The notes: a model not told the origin generated them from the sequence alone. A stretch of 64,000 nt of DNA from Flintibacter sp. KGMB00164 (GCF_008727735.1 NZ_CP044227.1:2830001-2894000); one strand, 5' to 3'; shown: positions 17,570 through 26,597, counted from the first letter of the stretch. Made by a program: numbers and translations.

Positions 17570-19495
17570 TTACTCGTGGAGAATGGGGAATACAGTCGTG
17601 TTCCATCCGGCGTACTGCGTCAGCCAGGCCAGGGTGTTTTCCGCGTTGGGAGTAAGGGTAATGCGCAGATCGGTGCTGTAACTGCTCCCAGCCTCAGAGA
17701 CACTGTTTCTCGAGGGCACCTCAAAGACAAAGACCAGGTCGGTAACGTAGGTATTTTCCTGGCGCTGCTGGTCGTCAAAGAGGTAACGCACCCCGATGGT
17801 GCCCGCGTCAAAGTCGGCGCGCACGGCCTTCCAAAGTTCCTGCAGCTGGGCGTTGGAGGCCCCCTCCAGGTAGAAGGGCTCGTTGGTATCCGTCTCCGTC
17901 TGTCCGCTCTGGGTACCAGCCCGGTCCAGATAGGCCTCCACCAGACGATACTTCTCAAAGCGGTCAAAGTCGTACATATCCTCCACCGCGTCCCGGTCCT
18001 GAGCAATCTGATTCAGAGCCCAGGTCACGGTACCCTCTGTGTTCAGGTCCTCCGTGTGGATGGGGATGTCGTAGTAACAGCGGCGCACAGTACGGCCGTC
18101 GGTCAGGGTGTAGGTCACATCCAGGCGGGTGTACTCCTCCCCAGCCTGATAGTGGGAGCTGCTGGTGTCCACCGTGTCCCGGTGGTCCAGAACGGCCTGA
18201 TGCAGAGCGACGATCTTTTCGATCTGTCCGGGGTCGGTGATCTGGTAGCGGGTGGAGTCTCCGCTGTCGTAGGGATAGTTGATGCGGCAATCTACATCCA
18301 CGGAGACCACTTCATCCGCCTGGGGCACCCAGGCAGTAATGCCCATTACATCGGTAAGACAGGCCACACACAGCACCGCCATGACCACAAAGCTGACTGC
18401 CGCACCCTTCCAGTATTTCAGCACCCGGAAGGACTTGCACAGCAGCATCCGGGCCACAAAGTAGCCCACCACAGCCCATACCACCACGCATACCGCCAGG
18501 GAGAGCCGGTTTCTCCATCCGAAGAAGGCAATGGTGTAGACACCGAAGCACAGTCCGGAGCAGAAGGCCACACCATACAGAAAGACGGGCCGCACCAGGC
18601 GCACGGAGACCACATCCCCCGCCGACTCCACCTGCCGCTTCCGGTACACCAGCAGGGCCAGCACCGCCAGCACCACACCGGCGGCGGCGTAGGCGGCTAC
18701 GGTACCGGGGCTCAGCAGGTACCACTCCCCCGTGGTGGCGGTCATTCCATTCACCGTCTCCTGTACCGGATCCCACTCCACGGCCTCGGTAAGGGGCCAG
18801 ATTGGGGTAAGAATCTGGGCCAAAGCGCTTCCCCGGCCGCTGTGCATGGAGAACCCGAAGAAGAAATCGCTCAAAACTCCGTTGATCAGCATATTGAGGA
18901 CATAGGCCAGCATGTTTAAAATCCCATAGAAGGCAGGCAGTGCCAGGATATGGCCGGTAAACATGGCGCAAAACGACGCAAAGGAGAAGAAGAACAGGCA
19001 TACTCCGCTCTGTACCAGCAGCCAGATACCCAGGCTGGTCAGGGAGGTTCCCCAGCATTTCTGAGCCACCAGGGGCAGCTCAACGGCCAGGGTGATGCCC
19101 GCCACCACCAGGTTGGGCAGCAGGGCAAAGGACAGTCCCGCCAGATACTGGGTGCCGAACAGGGTCTCCCGGCGCAGAGGCAGGGCATGCATCATGCAGG
19201 CGGAGCGGTTGTTGTAGAGGTAACCGAACACCGCCATGGCGCACAGCACCCCGTAGCCGCAGGCCACAAACACCCCAAATTGCAGGGTATTGGGGATGTC
19301 TCGGGCATACTCTACCAGGCGGTTAGCCAGCTCCACCGAGGACACGGAGGCACCTCTCATAGAGAAGTAGTTGTTCAGCAGGTTAAAGGGGAGCAGAAAC
19401 AGCCACATCAGGCCGTAGGCCACCCACAGAGGCCAGAACCGCAGCATGGTCTTGCGGTAGAGGGTGGAATTAAAGAACGATGTCCCGGACCGCAT
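17570..19495 (-). CDS. ABC transporter permease of a GntR-controlled operon
   Basis: Membrane subunit of an ABC system of the YtrC/YtrD or bacitracin-stress type; the substrate is unknown. The 641-residue protein has membrane segments at about 20-45, 95-120, 140-165, 170-225 and 255-400. A soluble, probably extracellular, domain of about 240 residues closes the protein, with no family I recognise. The start at 19495 is preferred (MRSGTSFFNST); it overlaps the ATPase gene by 26 bp, which points to coupled translation. It is the last gene of gntR-ATPase-permease and is followed by a strong terminator. Confidence 0.82.
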   Translation of the reverse strand: MRSGTSFFNSTLYRKTMLRFWPLWVAYGLMWLFLLPFNLLNNYFSMRGASVSSVELANRLVEYARDIPNTLQFGVFVACGYGVLCAMAVFGYLYNNRSACMMHALPLRRETLFGTQYLAGLSFALLPNLVVAGITLAVELPLVAQKCWGTSLTSLGIWLLVQSGVCLFFFSFASFCAMFTGHILALPAFYGILNMLAYVLNMLINGVLSDFFFGFSMHSGRGSALAQILTPIWPLTEAVEWDPVQETVNGMTATTGEWYLLSPGTVAAYAAAGVVLAVLALLVYRKRQVESAGDVVSVRLVRPVFLYGVAFCSGLCFGVYTIAFFGWRNRLSLAVCVVVWAVVGYFVARMLLCKSFRVLKYWKGAAVSFVVMAVLCVACLTDVMGITAWVPQADEVVSVDVDCRINYPYDSGDSTRYQITDPGQIEKIVALHQAVLDHRDTVDTSSSHYQAGEEYTRLDVTYTLTDGRTVRRCYYDIPIHTEDLNTEGTVTWALNQIAQDRDAVEDMYDFDRFEKYRLVEAYLDRAGTQSGQTETDTNEPFYLEGASNAQLQELWKAVRADFDAGTIGVRYLFDDQQRQENTYVTDLVFVFEVPSRNSVSEAGSSYSTDLRITLTPNAENTLAWLTQYAGWNTTVFPILHE

Positions 19496-20372
19496 AGTCC
19501 TCACCTCCCAACTCATAAATAAAGATCTCTTCCAGACTCAGAGGCAGCATTTCCATCAAAATGGGGTTCAGAGCCGCCATGCGCTCCTTGATCTGGGCGG
19601 GATCGCCCCGGACGATGAGGGTATACACCCGGCCGATCTGGCTGGTGTGCAGCACGTTCAGCCCCTCGGGCAGCGGAGGCAGGCCGGGCTCCTGGAAGGC
19701 CAGCTGCAGCTTGATGATGTTGTCCTGGAGGTCGGTGAGAGAGCGCTCCAGCAGCACCTTGCCGTGGGACAGGATGCCTACATGGTCGCACACGTCCTCC
19801 AGCTCCCGCAGGTTGTGGGAGGAAACCAGCACGGTGGTGCCCCGCTGGGCCACGTCGCCCATGAGCAAAGACCACACCTGCCGCCGCATCACCGGGTCCA
19901 GGCCGTCCACCGGCTCATCCAGCACCAGCACCTTGGGCTGGCAGCACAGAGCCAGCCAGAAGGCGGACTGCTTCTGCATGCCCTTGGACAGGCGGCGGAT
20001 GGGCTGGTTCTCGTCCACCTCCGGGAAAGCCTCCCGCAGGGCGTCGTAGCGCTTGTCGTCAAACTGGGGGTAGAGACCTCGGTAAAACTTCATCATGTCC
20101 CGGGTGGAGGCAGAGTTGAAGTAGTAGAGCTCATCCGGGATGGCCGCCATCTCCGCCTTAATGGCCGGGTTTTCATACACATTCTGGCCGTGGACCAGGA
20201 TAGAGCCGGAATCCGGCCGATAGATGCCCATAATATGGCGCAAAATGGTGGATTTGCCCGCGCCGTTAGGCCCCACCAGGCCGTAGATGGAGCCCTCCTC
20301 CACCTTCATGGTCAGGCCGTCCAGTGCCCGGAAGCCGTCAAAGCTTTTGACCACGTCGTTGATCTGGATCAT
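19470..20372 (-). CDS. ABC transporter ATP-binding protein
   Basis: ATPase subunit for the downstream permease. It has 300 residues with Walker A GPNGAGKST (near residue 37), signature LSKGMQKQS, Walker B VLVLDEPVDGLD and the switch His in VLVSSHNL, all intact. The start at 20372 overlaps the gntR stop (ATGA), so the two are coupled. The C-terminal 80 residues follow the EF-Tu-like pattern seen in YtrB-type ATPases. By analogy with Bacillus YtrA operons it may respond to cell-wall antibiotics; this is inference. Confidence 0.92.
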   Translation of the reverse strand: MIQINDVVKSFDGFRALDGLTMKVEEGSIYGLVGPNGAGKSTILRHIMGIYRPDSGSILVHGQNVYENPAIKAEMAAIPDELYYFNSASTRDMMKFYRGLYPQFDDKRYDALREAFPEVDENQPIRRLSKGMQKQSAFWLALCCQPKVLVLDEPVDGLDPVMRRQVWSLLMGDVAQRGTTVLVSSHNLRELEDVCDHVGILSHGKVLLERSLTDLQDNIIKLQLAFQEPGLPPLPEGLNVLHTSQIGRVYTLIVRGDPAQIKERMAALNPILMEMLPLSLEEIFIYELGGEDYAVRDIVL

Positions 20373-20740
20373 TGGGCCGCTCCCCCTTTCAGATTTGCAA
20401 TACGGGTGCACAATGCGTCCCTTGTCAGCCCCAGGTACAGCAGCTCCGCCGCCGTCTGGTCAAAGGTATGCAGCAGCCGCTCCTGCCGTCCCCGGTCCAC
20501 ACCGGTATGCTCCGCCACAAAGGACCCTTTCCCCGGCACCGAGTACAGGTATCCCTCCGCCTCCAGAGCCTCATAGGCCCGCTGAATGGTGTTGGGGTTG
20601 ATGGCCAGGGTGCTGGCCATCGCGCGCACGGAGGGGAGCTTCTCCCCCTGGACCAGAGCCCCCGTCACCACAAGGCGGCGCAGGCCGTCCCGCACCTGTT
20701 CATAGATGGGGCGGGCGTCCCGATAATCTAAGCTTAACAT
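20369..20740 (-). CDS. GntR-family regulator, YtrA type
   Basis: Short repressor of 123 residues. Residues 8-75 are the winged helix of GntR (IYEQVRDGLRRLV, LPSVRAMASTLAINPNTIQRAYEALEAEGY). The short C-terminal helical part lacks a ligand domain, as in the YtrA subfamily. It is the first gene of its own operon with an ABC ATPase and permease. A perfect palindrome lies over the -10 box, as expected for autorepression. The start has GGAGG 7 nt upstream. Confidence 0.92.
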   Translation of the reverse strand: MLSLDYRDARPIYEQVRDGLRRLVVTGALVQGEKLPSVRAMASTLAINPNTIQRAYEALEAEGYLYSVPGKGSFVAEHTGVDRGRQERLLHTFDQTAAELLYLGLTRDALCTRIANLKGGAAQ

Positions 20741-20790
20741 TACGCCCTCCTTTCCGTCTGCCCGTGGGCAAACTGTATGGTCTGTATTAG

Positions 20791-20826
20791 TACACTAAGT
20801 GTATGTGTGAGGCCGGGGAAAGTCAA
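20791..20826 (-). promoter_or_regulatory. Promoter and operator of the gntR-ABC operon
   Basis: TTGACT (20821-20826) and TACACT (20798-20803) with a 17-bp spacer. The perfect palindrome TACACTAAGTGTA at 20791-20803 covers the -10 box, the likely GntR binding site. Confidence 0.7.
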
Positions 20827-20862
20827 TTAAGAAGGGTTTAAGATTTTCTTATGATCCGGAGT

Positions 20863-21453
20863 GGTTCCGCCCTGCGGGGCGGGTTCCTTTCTGGATCACC
20901 AGAAAGGAACCAAAGAGTGACTGGGGGTGTGTCTCCGAGGAACGCCTCGCCGCAGGCGGGCGTTCCAAGTCGCCCCACCCCCAGCCCCCCGTTTTACGGG
21001 GGACGCCCTCCTGAAAGATAGCACTTGCGTCCGGCGGCTCCGAAAACAAGACCTTGCGTCCTTCTTGCCTCGGCCCACTGGGGCCTACTGGGTAGAAATT
21101 TAAAGTATCTGCGCTGTACGGACACCGCCTGCCCTGGCATAACCGTGGCAGCTAGGCAGTTGTTGGGCGCCTTTATACGACCACCGCCGCACCAAACAGG
21201 TAGGCAGGCACCAGGCGGTGTACGATAGAAGCAGGCGTTCACAAATTTTGATGGAAAAAGGCCCCTGTGGGCCGAGAGTAGAAAGGCGCACGATCAAAAT
21301 TTAGGCCGCCGGAAAGTTTGTAACAACCAAAGGGACATGCCCCCGTAGACAGGGGGACCGGGGGAAAGGTGACTGTGAGCGCCCGCTCCGCGAAGGCGCT
21401 CACCGGAGCCGTCCCCCGGCGATCTTTGGTTCTTTCCATCGCTGGAAAGAACA
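20863..21453 (-). repeat. Composite palindromic repeat, copy D
   Basis: Full copy in reverse orientation. It begins with the GGTTCCGCCCTGCGGGGCGG hairpin and GGTTCCTTTCTG/CAGAAAGGAACC, and ends at GGTTCTTTCC/GGAAAGAAC. It fills most of the gap between the gntR operon and proC. Confidence 0.87.
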
Positions 21454-21585
21454 TCCCCCGTCTCCCCAAGCGGCCTAAGGCCGCTCTCCCCCCTTCATTT
21501 CTTTCAACTTTCTTCATCTCCCCCTTCCCCCGAAAAAAAGAACGTGTTATCATAGGGTCACCAGACAAAAGGAGGTATTTTCCCT

Positions 21586-22389
21586 ATGTTCTCTTCCATT
21601 GGTCTTATCGGCGCGGGCACCATGGGCTCCGCCGTTCTCCAGGCAGCTGCCAAGGGCGCTCCCGATGCAGCGCTCTATTGCTCCAACCGCACTCCCGCCA
21701 AGGCTCAGGCCCTGGCTCAGGAAGTGGGCGGCCAGGCAGTGGATAACGCCGCCGTGGCCCGCACCTGTTCTCTCATCTTCCTGGGGGTAAAGCCCCAGAT
21801 GATGGCAGGCGTTCTGGCCGACCTGGCCCCGGTTCTTGCTGCCCGCACCGACCGTTTCGTGCTGGCCTCCATGGCCGCCGGTCTGGACGGACAGGCCATC
21901 CAGGACCTGGCCGGTGGCAAGTACCCGGTCATCTGCCTGATGCCCAACACCCCCGTGGCCGTGGGCGCGGGCGTGGTTCAGTACTACGGCGTAGACACCA
22001 CCCAGGAGGAGCTGGACGCCTTCCAGGCACTCATGGCTCCCGCCGGACTGGTGGACCCCATCGAGCCCCACCTCCTCCCCGCTGCCAGCGGCGTGTCCGG
22101 CTGCGGTCCCGCCTTCTGCGCTCTGTTCATTGAGGCCCTGGCCGACGGCGGAGTGGCCTGCGGCCTGCCCCGTGCCAAAGCCCTGGCCTATGCCGCCCAG
22201 ATGGTGGAGGGCACCGCCAAGCTGATGATGGAGAAGGGCCTGCACCCCGGACAGCTCAAGGACGGGGTCTGTTCCCCCGGCGGCACCACCATTCAGGGTG
22301 TGCGTGTGCTGGAGGAGCGCGGCTTCCGCGCCGCCGCCATGGATGCGGTGATCGCCACCTTTGAAAAAAACAAGGAGCTGGCCAAATAA
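21586..22389 (+). CDS. proC: Pyrroline-5-carboxylate reductase
   Basis: Last step of proline synthesis: reduces 1-pyrroline-5-carboxylate to proline with NAD(P)H in the cytoplasm. The 267-residue protein has the Rossmann motif IGLIGAGTMGSA (residues 5-16) and the family signature SGVSGCGPAF through LFIEALADGGVACGL, plus CSPGGTTI near residue 225. Length is normal. AAAGGAGG lies 11 nt before ATG. It leads proC-proB-proA, an order that puts the reductase first. The intergenic distances are 32 and 109 bp. Confidence 0.95.
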   Translation: MFSSIGLIGAGTMGSAVLQAAAKGAPDAALYCSNRTPAKAQALAQEVGGQAVDNAAVARTCSLIFLGVKPQMMAGVLADLAPVLAARTDRFVLASMAAGLDGQAIQDLAGGKYPVICLMPNTPVAVGAGVVQYYGVDTTQEELDAFQALMAPAGLVDPIEPHLLPAASGVSGCGPAFCALFIEALADGGVACGLPRAKALAYAAQMVEGTAKLMMEKGLHPGQLKDGVCSPGGTTIQGVRVLEERGFRAAAMDAVIATFEKNKELAK

Positions 22390-22421
22390 GTTCCTATTCC
22401 TGATATGAGGGGGTTTATTCC

Positions 22422-23192
22422 ATGAGAATCGTTGTAAAAGTCGGCACCTCCACCCTGGCGCACGCCACCGGGCGGCTGAACATCCGCCACGTGGAGGAGC
22501 TGGTCAAGGTGCTCTCCGATTTGAAAAATGCCGGCCATCAGGTCATCCTGGTCTCTTCCGGCGCCATCGGCATGGGCGTGGGCAAGCTGAACCTGCCCGG
22601 CAAGCCCTCCGACATGCCCACCAAGCAGGCTGCCGCCGCTGTGGGCCAGTGTGAGCTGATGTACACCTACGATAAGCTGTTCCTCCAGTATAACCACACC
22701 GTGGCCCAGGTGCTGCTCACCGGCGAGGATGTGGACCACCCCGAGCGCCGGGAGAACTTCGAGAACACCATGGAGCGCCTGCTGGAGCTGGGCGCCCTGC
22801 CCGTCATCAACGAGAACGACACCATCGCCACGGCTGAGATCAAGGTGGGCGACAACGATACCTTGGGCGCCATCGTGGCCTGCTGCACCAAGGCCGACCT
22901 GCTGGTGCTTCTCAGCGACATCGAGGGCCTGTACACCGCTGACCCCCGCAAGGACCCCGACGCCAAGCTCATCCCCACGGTGGAGGAAGTCACTCCGGAG
23001 ATCGAGGCCCTGGCCGGCGGCGTAGGCTCCAGCCTGGGCACCGGCGGCATGGCGACGAAACTCCGGGCCGCCAAGATGGTTACCGCCCAGGGCTGTGACA
23101 TGGTCATCACCAACGGCGAGCACCCCGAGCGGCTCTACGACATTGCCGAGGGCAAGGACGTGGGCACCCGCTTTGTGGCTCATAAGGCCTGA
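22422..23192 (+). CDS. proB: Glutamate 5-kinase
   Basis: First and feedback-controlled step of proline synthesis: phosphorylates L-glutamate to glutamyl 5-phosphate. The 256-residue protein is an amino-acid-kinase fold only; the C-terminal PUA domain of the E. coli enzyme is absent, as in many Firmicutes. Motifs seen: VVKVGTSTL at the start, LVSSGAIGMG (residues 43-52), NENDT and SDIEGLYTADPR, and GTGGMATKL. GAGGG lies 11 nt upstream of the ATG. It sits between proC and proA. Confidence 0.95.
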   Translation: MRIVVKVGTSTLAHATGRLNIRHVEELVKVLSDLKNAGHQVILVSSGAIGMGVGKLNLPGKPSDMPTKQAAAAVGQCELMYTYDKLFLQYNHTVAQVLLTGEDVDHPERRENFENTMERLLELGALPVINENDTIATAEIKVGDNDTLGAIVACCTKADLLVLLSDIEGLYTADPRKDPDAKLIPTVEEVTPEIEALAGGVGSSLGTGGMATKLRAAKMVTAQGCDMVITNGEHPERLYDIAEGKDVGTRFVAHKA

Positions 23193-23301
23193 TTTTCAAT
23201 ACGTTTCGTATTGCAATTTCTATTATCTACATTTTATCATCACTCTTCGGGATAAAATCCGGCTGTTTCGGTCCGGAGAGTGAGTCTAAGGAGGTCGTAC
23301 G

Positions 23302-24558
23302 ATGACGACATTGGAACTGCTGGAAAAGGCCCGTGCTTCCAAGGGGGCTATGTCTCTGGCGGACACCGAAACCAAAAACAACGCTCTGCTGGCCATGGCT
23401 GACGCGCTGATGGAGCATCAGCAGGCCATTCTCACCGCCAACCAGGCCGACCTGGAGGCCGCCCGCGGCACCGTGTCTGAGGTCATGCTGGACCGACTGG
23501 CCCTCAGCCCGGAGCGCATCGCAGGCATGGCTCAGGGCATCCGGGATGTGGCTGCTCTCCCCGACCCGGTGGGCGCTGTTCTCCAGCGGGTGGAGCGCCC
23601 CAGCGGCATCGTGGTGGAAAAGACGGCGGTACCCATGGGTGTCATCGCCATCATCTACGAGAGCCGCCCCAACGTCACCTCTGACGCCGCCGCTCTGGCC
23701 TTGAAGGCGGGTTCCGCCTGTGTGCTCCGGGGCGGCAAAGAGGCTCACCGCTCCGCCGCCGCCATTGTGGAGGCCCTGAAGGAGGGGCTCCAGCGGGCGG
23801 GTCTGCCTGCCGACGCCCTCCAGCTGGTGGAGGACACCACCCGCGCCTCCGCCAATGAGCTGATGACGGCCAGCGGCTATGTGGACCTGCTCATCCCCCG
23901 CGGCGGCGCGGGCCTCATCCGTGCGTGTGTGGACAACGCCACCGTACCGGTCATCGAGACGGGCACCGGCATCTGCCACGTCTATGTGGACGGCCAGGCC
24001 GACCAGGCCATGGCCCTGGACATTCTGGAGAACGCCAAGTGCTCCCGCCCCAGCGTGTGCAACGCCTGCGAGGTGTGCCTGGTGGACGAGACCATCGCCG
24101 GGGAATTTCTCCCCAAGCTGCAAAAGCGTCTGACCCAGGACCGCACGGAGCGCGGCCTGCACCCGGTGGAGCTGCGCCTGGACGAGGCCGCCCAGGCCAT
24201 CATCTCCGGTACGCCCGCCGGGGAAAAGGACTTTGATACCGAATTCCTGGACTACATCCTGGGCGTCAAGGTGGTAAAGGGCGTGGACGAGGCCATCGCC
24301 CACATTGCCGCTCACTCCACCGGCCACTCCGAGGCCATTGTCACCGCCAACGAAAAGGCCGCCCGAGCTTTCCTCAACCAGGTGGACTCTGCCGCCGTCT
24401 ACTGGAATGCCTCCACCCGCTTTACCGACGGAGGCGAGTTTGGACTGGGCTGCGAGATGGGCATCTCTACCCAGAAGCTCCATGCCCGGGGACCCATGGG
24501 TCTCCAGGAGCTGTGTACCTACAAGTACATCATCCGGGGCACCGGCCAGACCCGCTGA
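23302..24558 (+). CDS. proA: Gamma-glutamyl phosphate reductase
   Basis: Second step of proline synthesis: reduces glutamyl phosphate to glutamate semialdehyde with NADPH. The 418-residue protein is full length. The catalytic Cys lies in the [14 protein letters not shown] stretch (about residue 252), preceded by [12 protein letters not shown]; the NADPH-binding region includes [15 protein letters not shown] lies 11 nt before ATG. A 109-bp gap after proB contains no evident terminator, so the three proline genes probably form one unit. Confidence 0.96.
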   Translation: MTTLELLEKARASKGAMSLADTETKNNALLAMADALMEHQQAILTANQADLEAARGTVSEVMLDRLALSPERIAGMAQGIRDVAALPDPVGAVLQRVERPSGIVVEKTAVPMGVIAIIYESRPNVTSDAAALALKAGSACVLRGGKEAHRSAAAIVEALKEGLQRAGLPADALQLVEDTTRASANELMTASGYVDLLIPRGGAGLIRACVDNATVPVIETGTGICHVYVDGQADQAMALDILENAKCSRPSVCNACEVCLVDETIAGEFLPKLQKRLTQDRTERGLHPVELRLDEAAQAIISGTPAGEKDFDTEFLDYILGVKVVKGVDEAIAHIAAHSTGHSEAIVTANEKAARAFLNQVDSAAVYWNASTRFTDGGEFGLGCEMGISTQKLHARGPMGLQELCTYKYIIRGTGQTR

Positions 24559-24594
24559 TTGTTTGGAGAGTCGGCTCTTTCCGCCATTTTCCGG

Positions 24595-24624
24595 GTGACA
24601 AAATCTCCTGTTTGGAGGTATAAT
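24595..24624 (+). promoter_or_regulatory. Promoter of the first HD-hydrolase gene
   Basis: GTGACA (24595-24600) and TATAAT (24619-24624) with an 18-bp spacer. The -10 box is perfect. Confidence 0.65.
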
Positions 24625-24627
24625 GAA

Positions 24628-24654
24628 GGTGGGAAAAGGGGACCTTTTCCCACC
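24628..24654 (+). promoter_or_regulatory. Perfect hairpin at the 5' end of the leader
   Basis: GGTGGGAAAAGG and CCTTTTCCCACC form a 12-bp stem with a 3-nt loop exactly where the transcript should start. No U run follows, so it may protect the 5' end rather than terminate. Confidence 0.5.
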
Positions 24655-24736
24655 CAGTTCTCCGCGCTCCGGTGCGGAGCCCAGCTGGAACTTGATGTAC
24701 CATCCACCCTTGTGATTTTGGAAAGGACTGATTCCA

Positions 24737-25261
24737 ATGAACCACTACATGAAGGAGTTCTGCCAGACCACCGGGGAACTGTTAGGCTCTGAGCAGGTAC
24801 GGATGATGGGCCGCTGGTGCCATCATAACCGCATCACCACCCTGGACCACTCCCTGTTTGTGGCTTACTGGTCGTTCCGCGCCGCCCGGGCTCTGGGCCT
24901 GGACGAGACCGCTGCCGCCAGAGGCGGACTCCTGCACGATTTGTACCTCTACGACTCCCGTGACAAGTCGGCCCACCCGGGCTGGCAGTGCTTTGACCAT
25001 CCCCGGGCCGCCGCCCGCAATGCCCAGGAGCTCACCGACCTGAGCGACAAGGAGCGGAATATTATCCTCTCCCATATGTGGCCCTTGGGCGGAGCGCTGC
25101 CCCGGTCTATGGAGGCCTGGCTGGTGGATGTGGTGGATACCCTGTGCGCCGGTTTGGAGCTCAGCGGCATCTATGACCCCAGCCGCCTGCGCCGCCGCCT
25201 GGGCGTGGAGCCCATCACCGAAGCCAGTGAGGAGCCTTCTCCCGCCCCCGCTTTCTTGTAA
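24737..25261 (+). CDS. HD-domain hydrolase
   Basis: Putative metal-dependent phosphohydrolase of 174 residues; the substrate is unknown. The HD core is visible: His38 in TLDHSLF, His67-Asp68 in GGLLHDLYLYD, and a later His/Asp pair in ILSHMW and VDVVDTL. This is the pattern of small clostridial HD proteins that often act on nucleotides. It has its own promoter and a roughly 105-nt structured leader. The last codons (PAFL and stop) match the 5' arm of the second type of element hairpin 1, so the C terminus may be repeat-derived. Element T4 follows the stop directly. Confidence 0.85.
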   Translation: MNHYMKEFCQTTGELLGSEQVRMMGRWCHHNRITTLDHSLFVAYWSFRAARALGLDETAAARGGLLHDLYLYDSRDKSAHPGWQCFDHPRAAARNAQELTDLSDKERNIILSHMWPLGGALPRSMEAWLVDVVDTLCAGLELSGIYDPSRLRRRLGVEPITEASEEPSPAPAFL

Positions 25262-25378
25262 CCTACTTTTTTCGAGAAAAAAGTAGGCAAAAAAGCTTTG
25301 TGCGAAACTTTGTTTCGCCTCTGCGCCCGTAAAGAACTCTCTGGGTAGGAGCGACATTTCCGTCGCTCCTACTTTTTT
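25262..25378 (+). repeat. 3'-end triple-hairpin element T4
   Basis: Begins at the base after the HD-hydrolase stop: CCTACTTTTTT/AAAAAAGTAGG, GCGAAACTTTGTTTCGC, then GTAGGAGCGAC/GTCGCTCCTAC and a T run. Hairpin 3 has a compensating change (GTAGG with CCTAC), which supports selection on pairing. Confidence 0.88.
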
Positions 25379-25390
25379 ATGTTTTGTGTA

Positions 25391-25711
25391 GAAATCGGCC
25401 TCCTACTTGAATGCACGACAACATCTGCACAAAACAGGAAGGGACGCAGGAGGCGGTGTGTGATCGAAGCAGCGACTTGCAAATTTTGATGGCAGCAGGC
25501 CCCAGTGGGCCGAGAGGAGAGGGCTGCACGGTCAAAACTTAGGCCGCCGGGGATTACAAAACAACCGAAGGGGCACACCCCCGTAATGGGGGTCTGGGGG
25601 CAATGACTGTGAGCACCGCCGCAGGCAAGGTGCTCACCGGAAGCGGCCCCCAGCGGGTCTTTGGTTCCTTTCTGACCGCTCAGAAAGGAACCCGCCCCGC
25701 AGGGCGGAACC
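25391..25711 (-). repeat. Composite repeat, copy E (single arm)
   Basis: Only one arm, equal to the left arm of the forward element in reverse orientation, from the AAACAGGAAGG and GGAGGCGGTGT blocks through the TGAGCACC/GGTGCTCA hairpin to GGTTCCTTTCTG/CAGAAAGGAACC and CGCCCCGCAGGGCGG. It lies between elements T4 and T5. Confidence 0.8.
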
Positions 25712-25719
25712 CTCTCAAT

Positions 25720-25834
25720 AAAAAAGTGGGAGCGACCTGAGCAGTCACTCCCACAAAAAGTCTCACATCCGGGCGAGGAAGGGAAACGAAGTTTCCCGCC
25801 AAGTTCTTTGCCAAGCTTTCTTACAAGAAAGCGG
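25720..25834 (-). repeat. 3'-end triple-hairpin element T5
   Basis: Runs in the direction of the TPR gene. Hairpin 1 is of the second type (CCGCTTTCTTG/AAGAAAGC) and contains the last codons and the stop codon of that gene. GGGAAACTTCGTTTCCC and GTGGGAGTGAC/GTCGCTCCCAC follow, with a U run. Confidence 0.85.
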
Positions 25835-26597
25835 AGGGGAGTTTACACAGCAGTTCCTCCGCCTGAGTGCGGACATGCAGCTTGTTGGCATTGTCCAGCA
25901 CAAATTCCAGATGCATCTGCGCCTGCTGCCATTTCTCCCGCTGGTAGCAGTAAACCGCCAGCGCCATATGGGCCCCCACCTTCTCCCGCAGGGACTCCGC
26001 CCGCTCCAGATCCTGCTGGAGCAGAGGCTCCAGCTGCGGGGGCGCCGCCTGCATCAGCGCAAAGGAGCGCCGCTGGTTCATGACCCGGTCCACCAACGCC
26101 CGCTGTTTGGCCCGCATCTTGGGCTTCAGAGCAGTGAGCTTTTCCGCCACCCACTCCTGCCGGGGATCACCGGAGGGCAGGGCCGCGCTCCAGATCAGCA
26201 ATGCGCTTGCATTCTTTACCAGTTTGCGGTGCTCTGCCACGTGCTCCAGTACCTGGATCGCCTCCTGGTGCCGGCCCAGCAGAGACAAAGCATAGCCCTG
26301 ATAAACGTGAAAGATCATATTGGAGGGGTTCTGGCGGCACACCGTGCTGCACAGCTCCAGCAGAGGATCCGGGTCGCAGTGGTTATCCATATACTTCACG
26401 GCCCGCCAAAGGAGCAGGCGGGAATACCAGTTGATGGCCGCTCCGCCCAGCAGCATCCACGTCCAAGTCAGCAGCAGGGCGGAGATACGCTCCTCCAGAG
26501 AGGCCTCTGCGGGCAGAGTGGACAGCAGCCACAAAAACGGGGGCACGCACCAGATCCAAAAGGCCAGGCTGGCGTGATTTAAAATAAAATTGCGCAT
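25821..26597 (-). CDS. Membrane protein with TPR-like repeats
   Basis: Function unknown. The 258-residue protein has two N-terminal membrane segments (about residues 10-28 and 40-62) followed by a helical cytoplasmic domain with TPR-like repeats (for example VYQGYALSLLGRHQEAIQVLEH and ALAVYCYQREKWQQAQMHLEF), probably for protein contacts. The start at 26597 has TTGGAGG 8 nt upstream; 26648 has none. It lies behind pth. The C-terminal SAFL and the stop are encoded inside hairpin 1 of element T5. Confidence 0.75.
   Translation of the reverse strand: MRNFILNHASLAFWIWCVPPFLWLLSTLPAEASLEERISALLLTWTWMLLGGAAINWYSRLLLWRAVKYMDNHCDPDPLLELCSTVCRQNPSNMIFHVYQGYALSLLGRHQEAIQVLEHVAEHRKLVKNASALLIWSAALPSGDPRQEWVAEKLTALKPKMRAKQRALVDRVMNQRRSFALMQAAPPQLEPLLQQDLERAESLREKVGAHMALAVYCYQREKWQQAQMHLEFVLDNANKLHVRTQAEELLCKLPSAFL

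Noticed and set aside
20863-21453. Insertion sequence or transposase relic in the long intergenic regions.
   Set aside because: No transposase-like frame, DDE motif or obvious short target duplication is visible; the elements are purely palindromic and non-coding.
25262-25834. CRISPR array, because of repeated short palindromes.
   Set aside because: Spacing is irregular, the repeats are hairpins rather than direct repeats with uniform spacers, and no cas gene is nearby.
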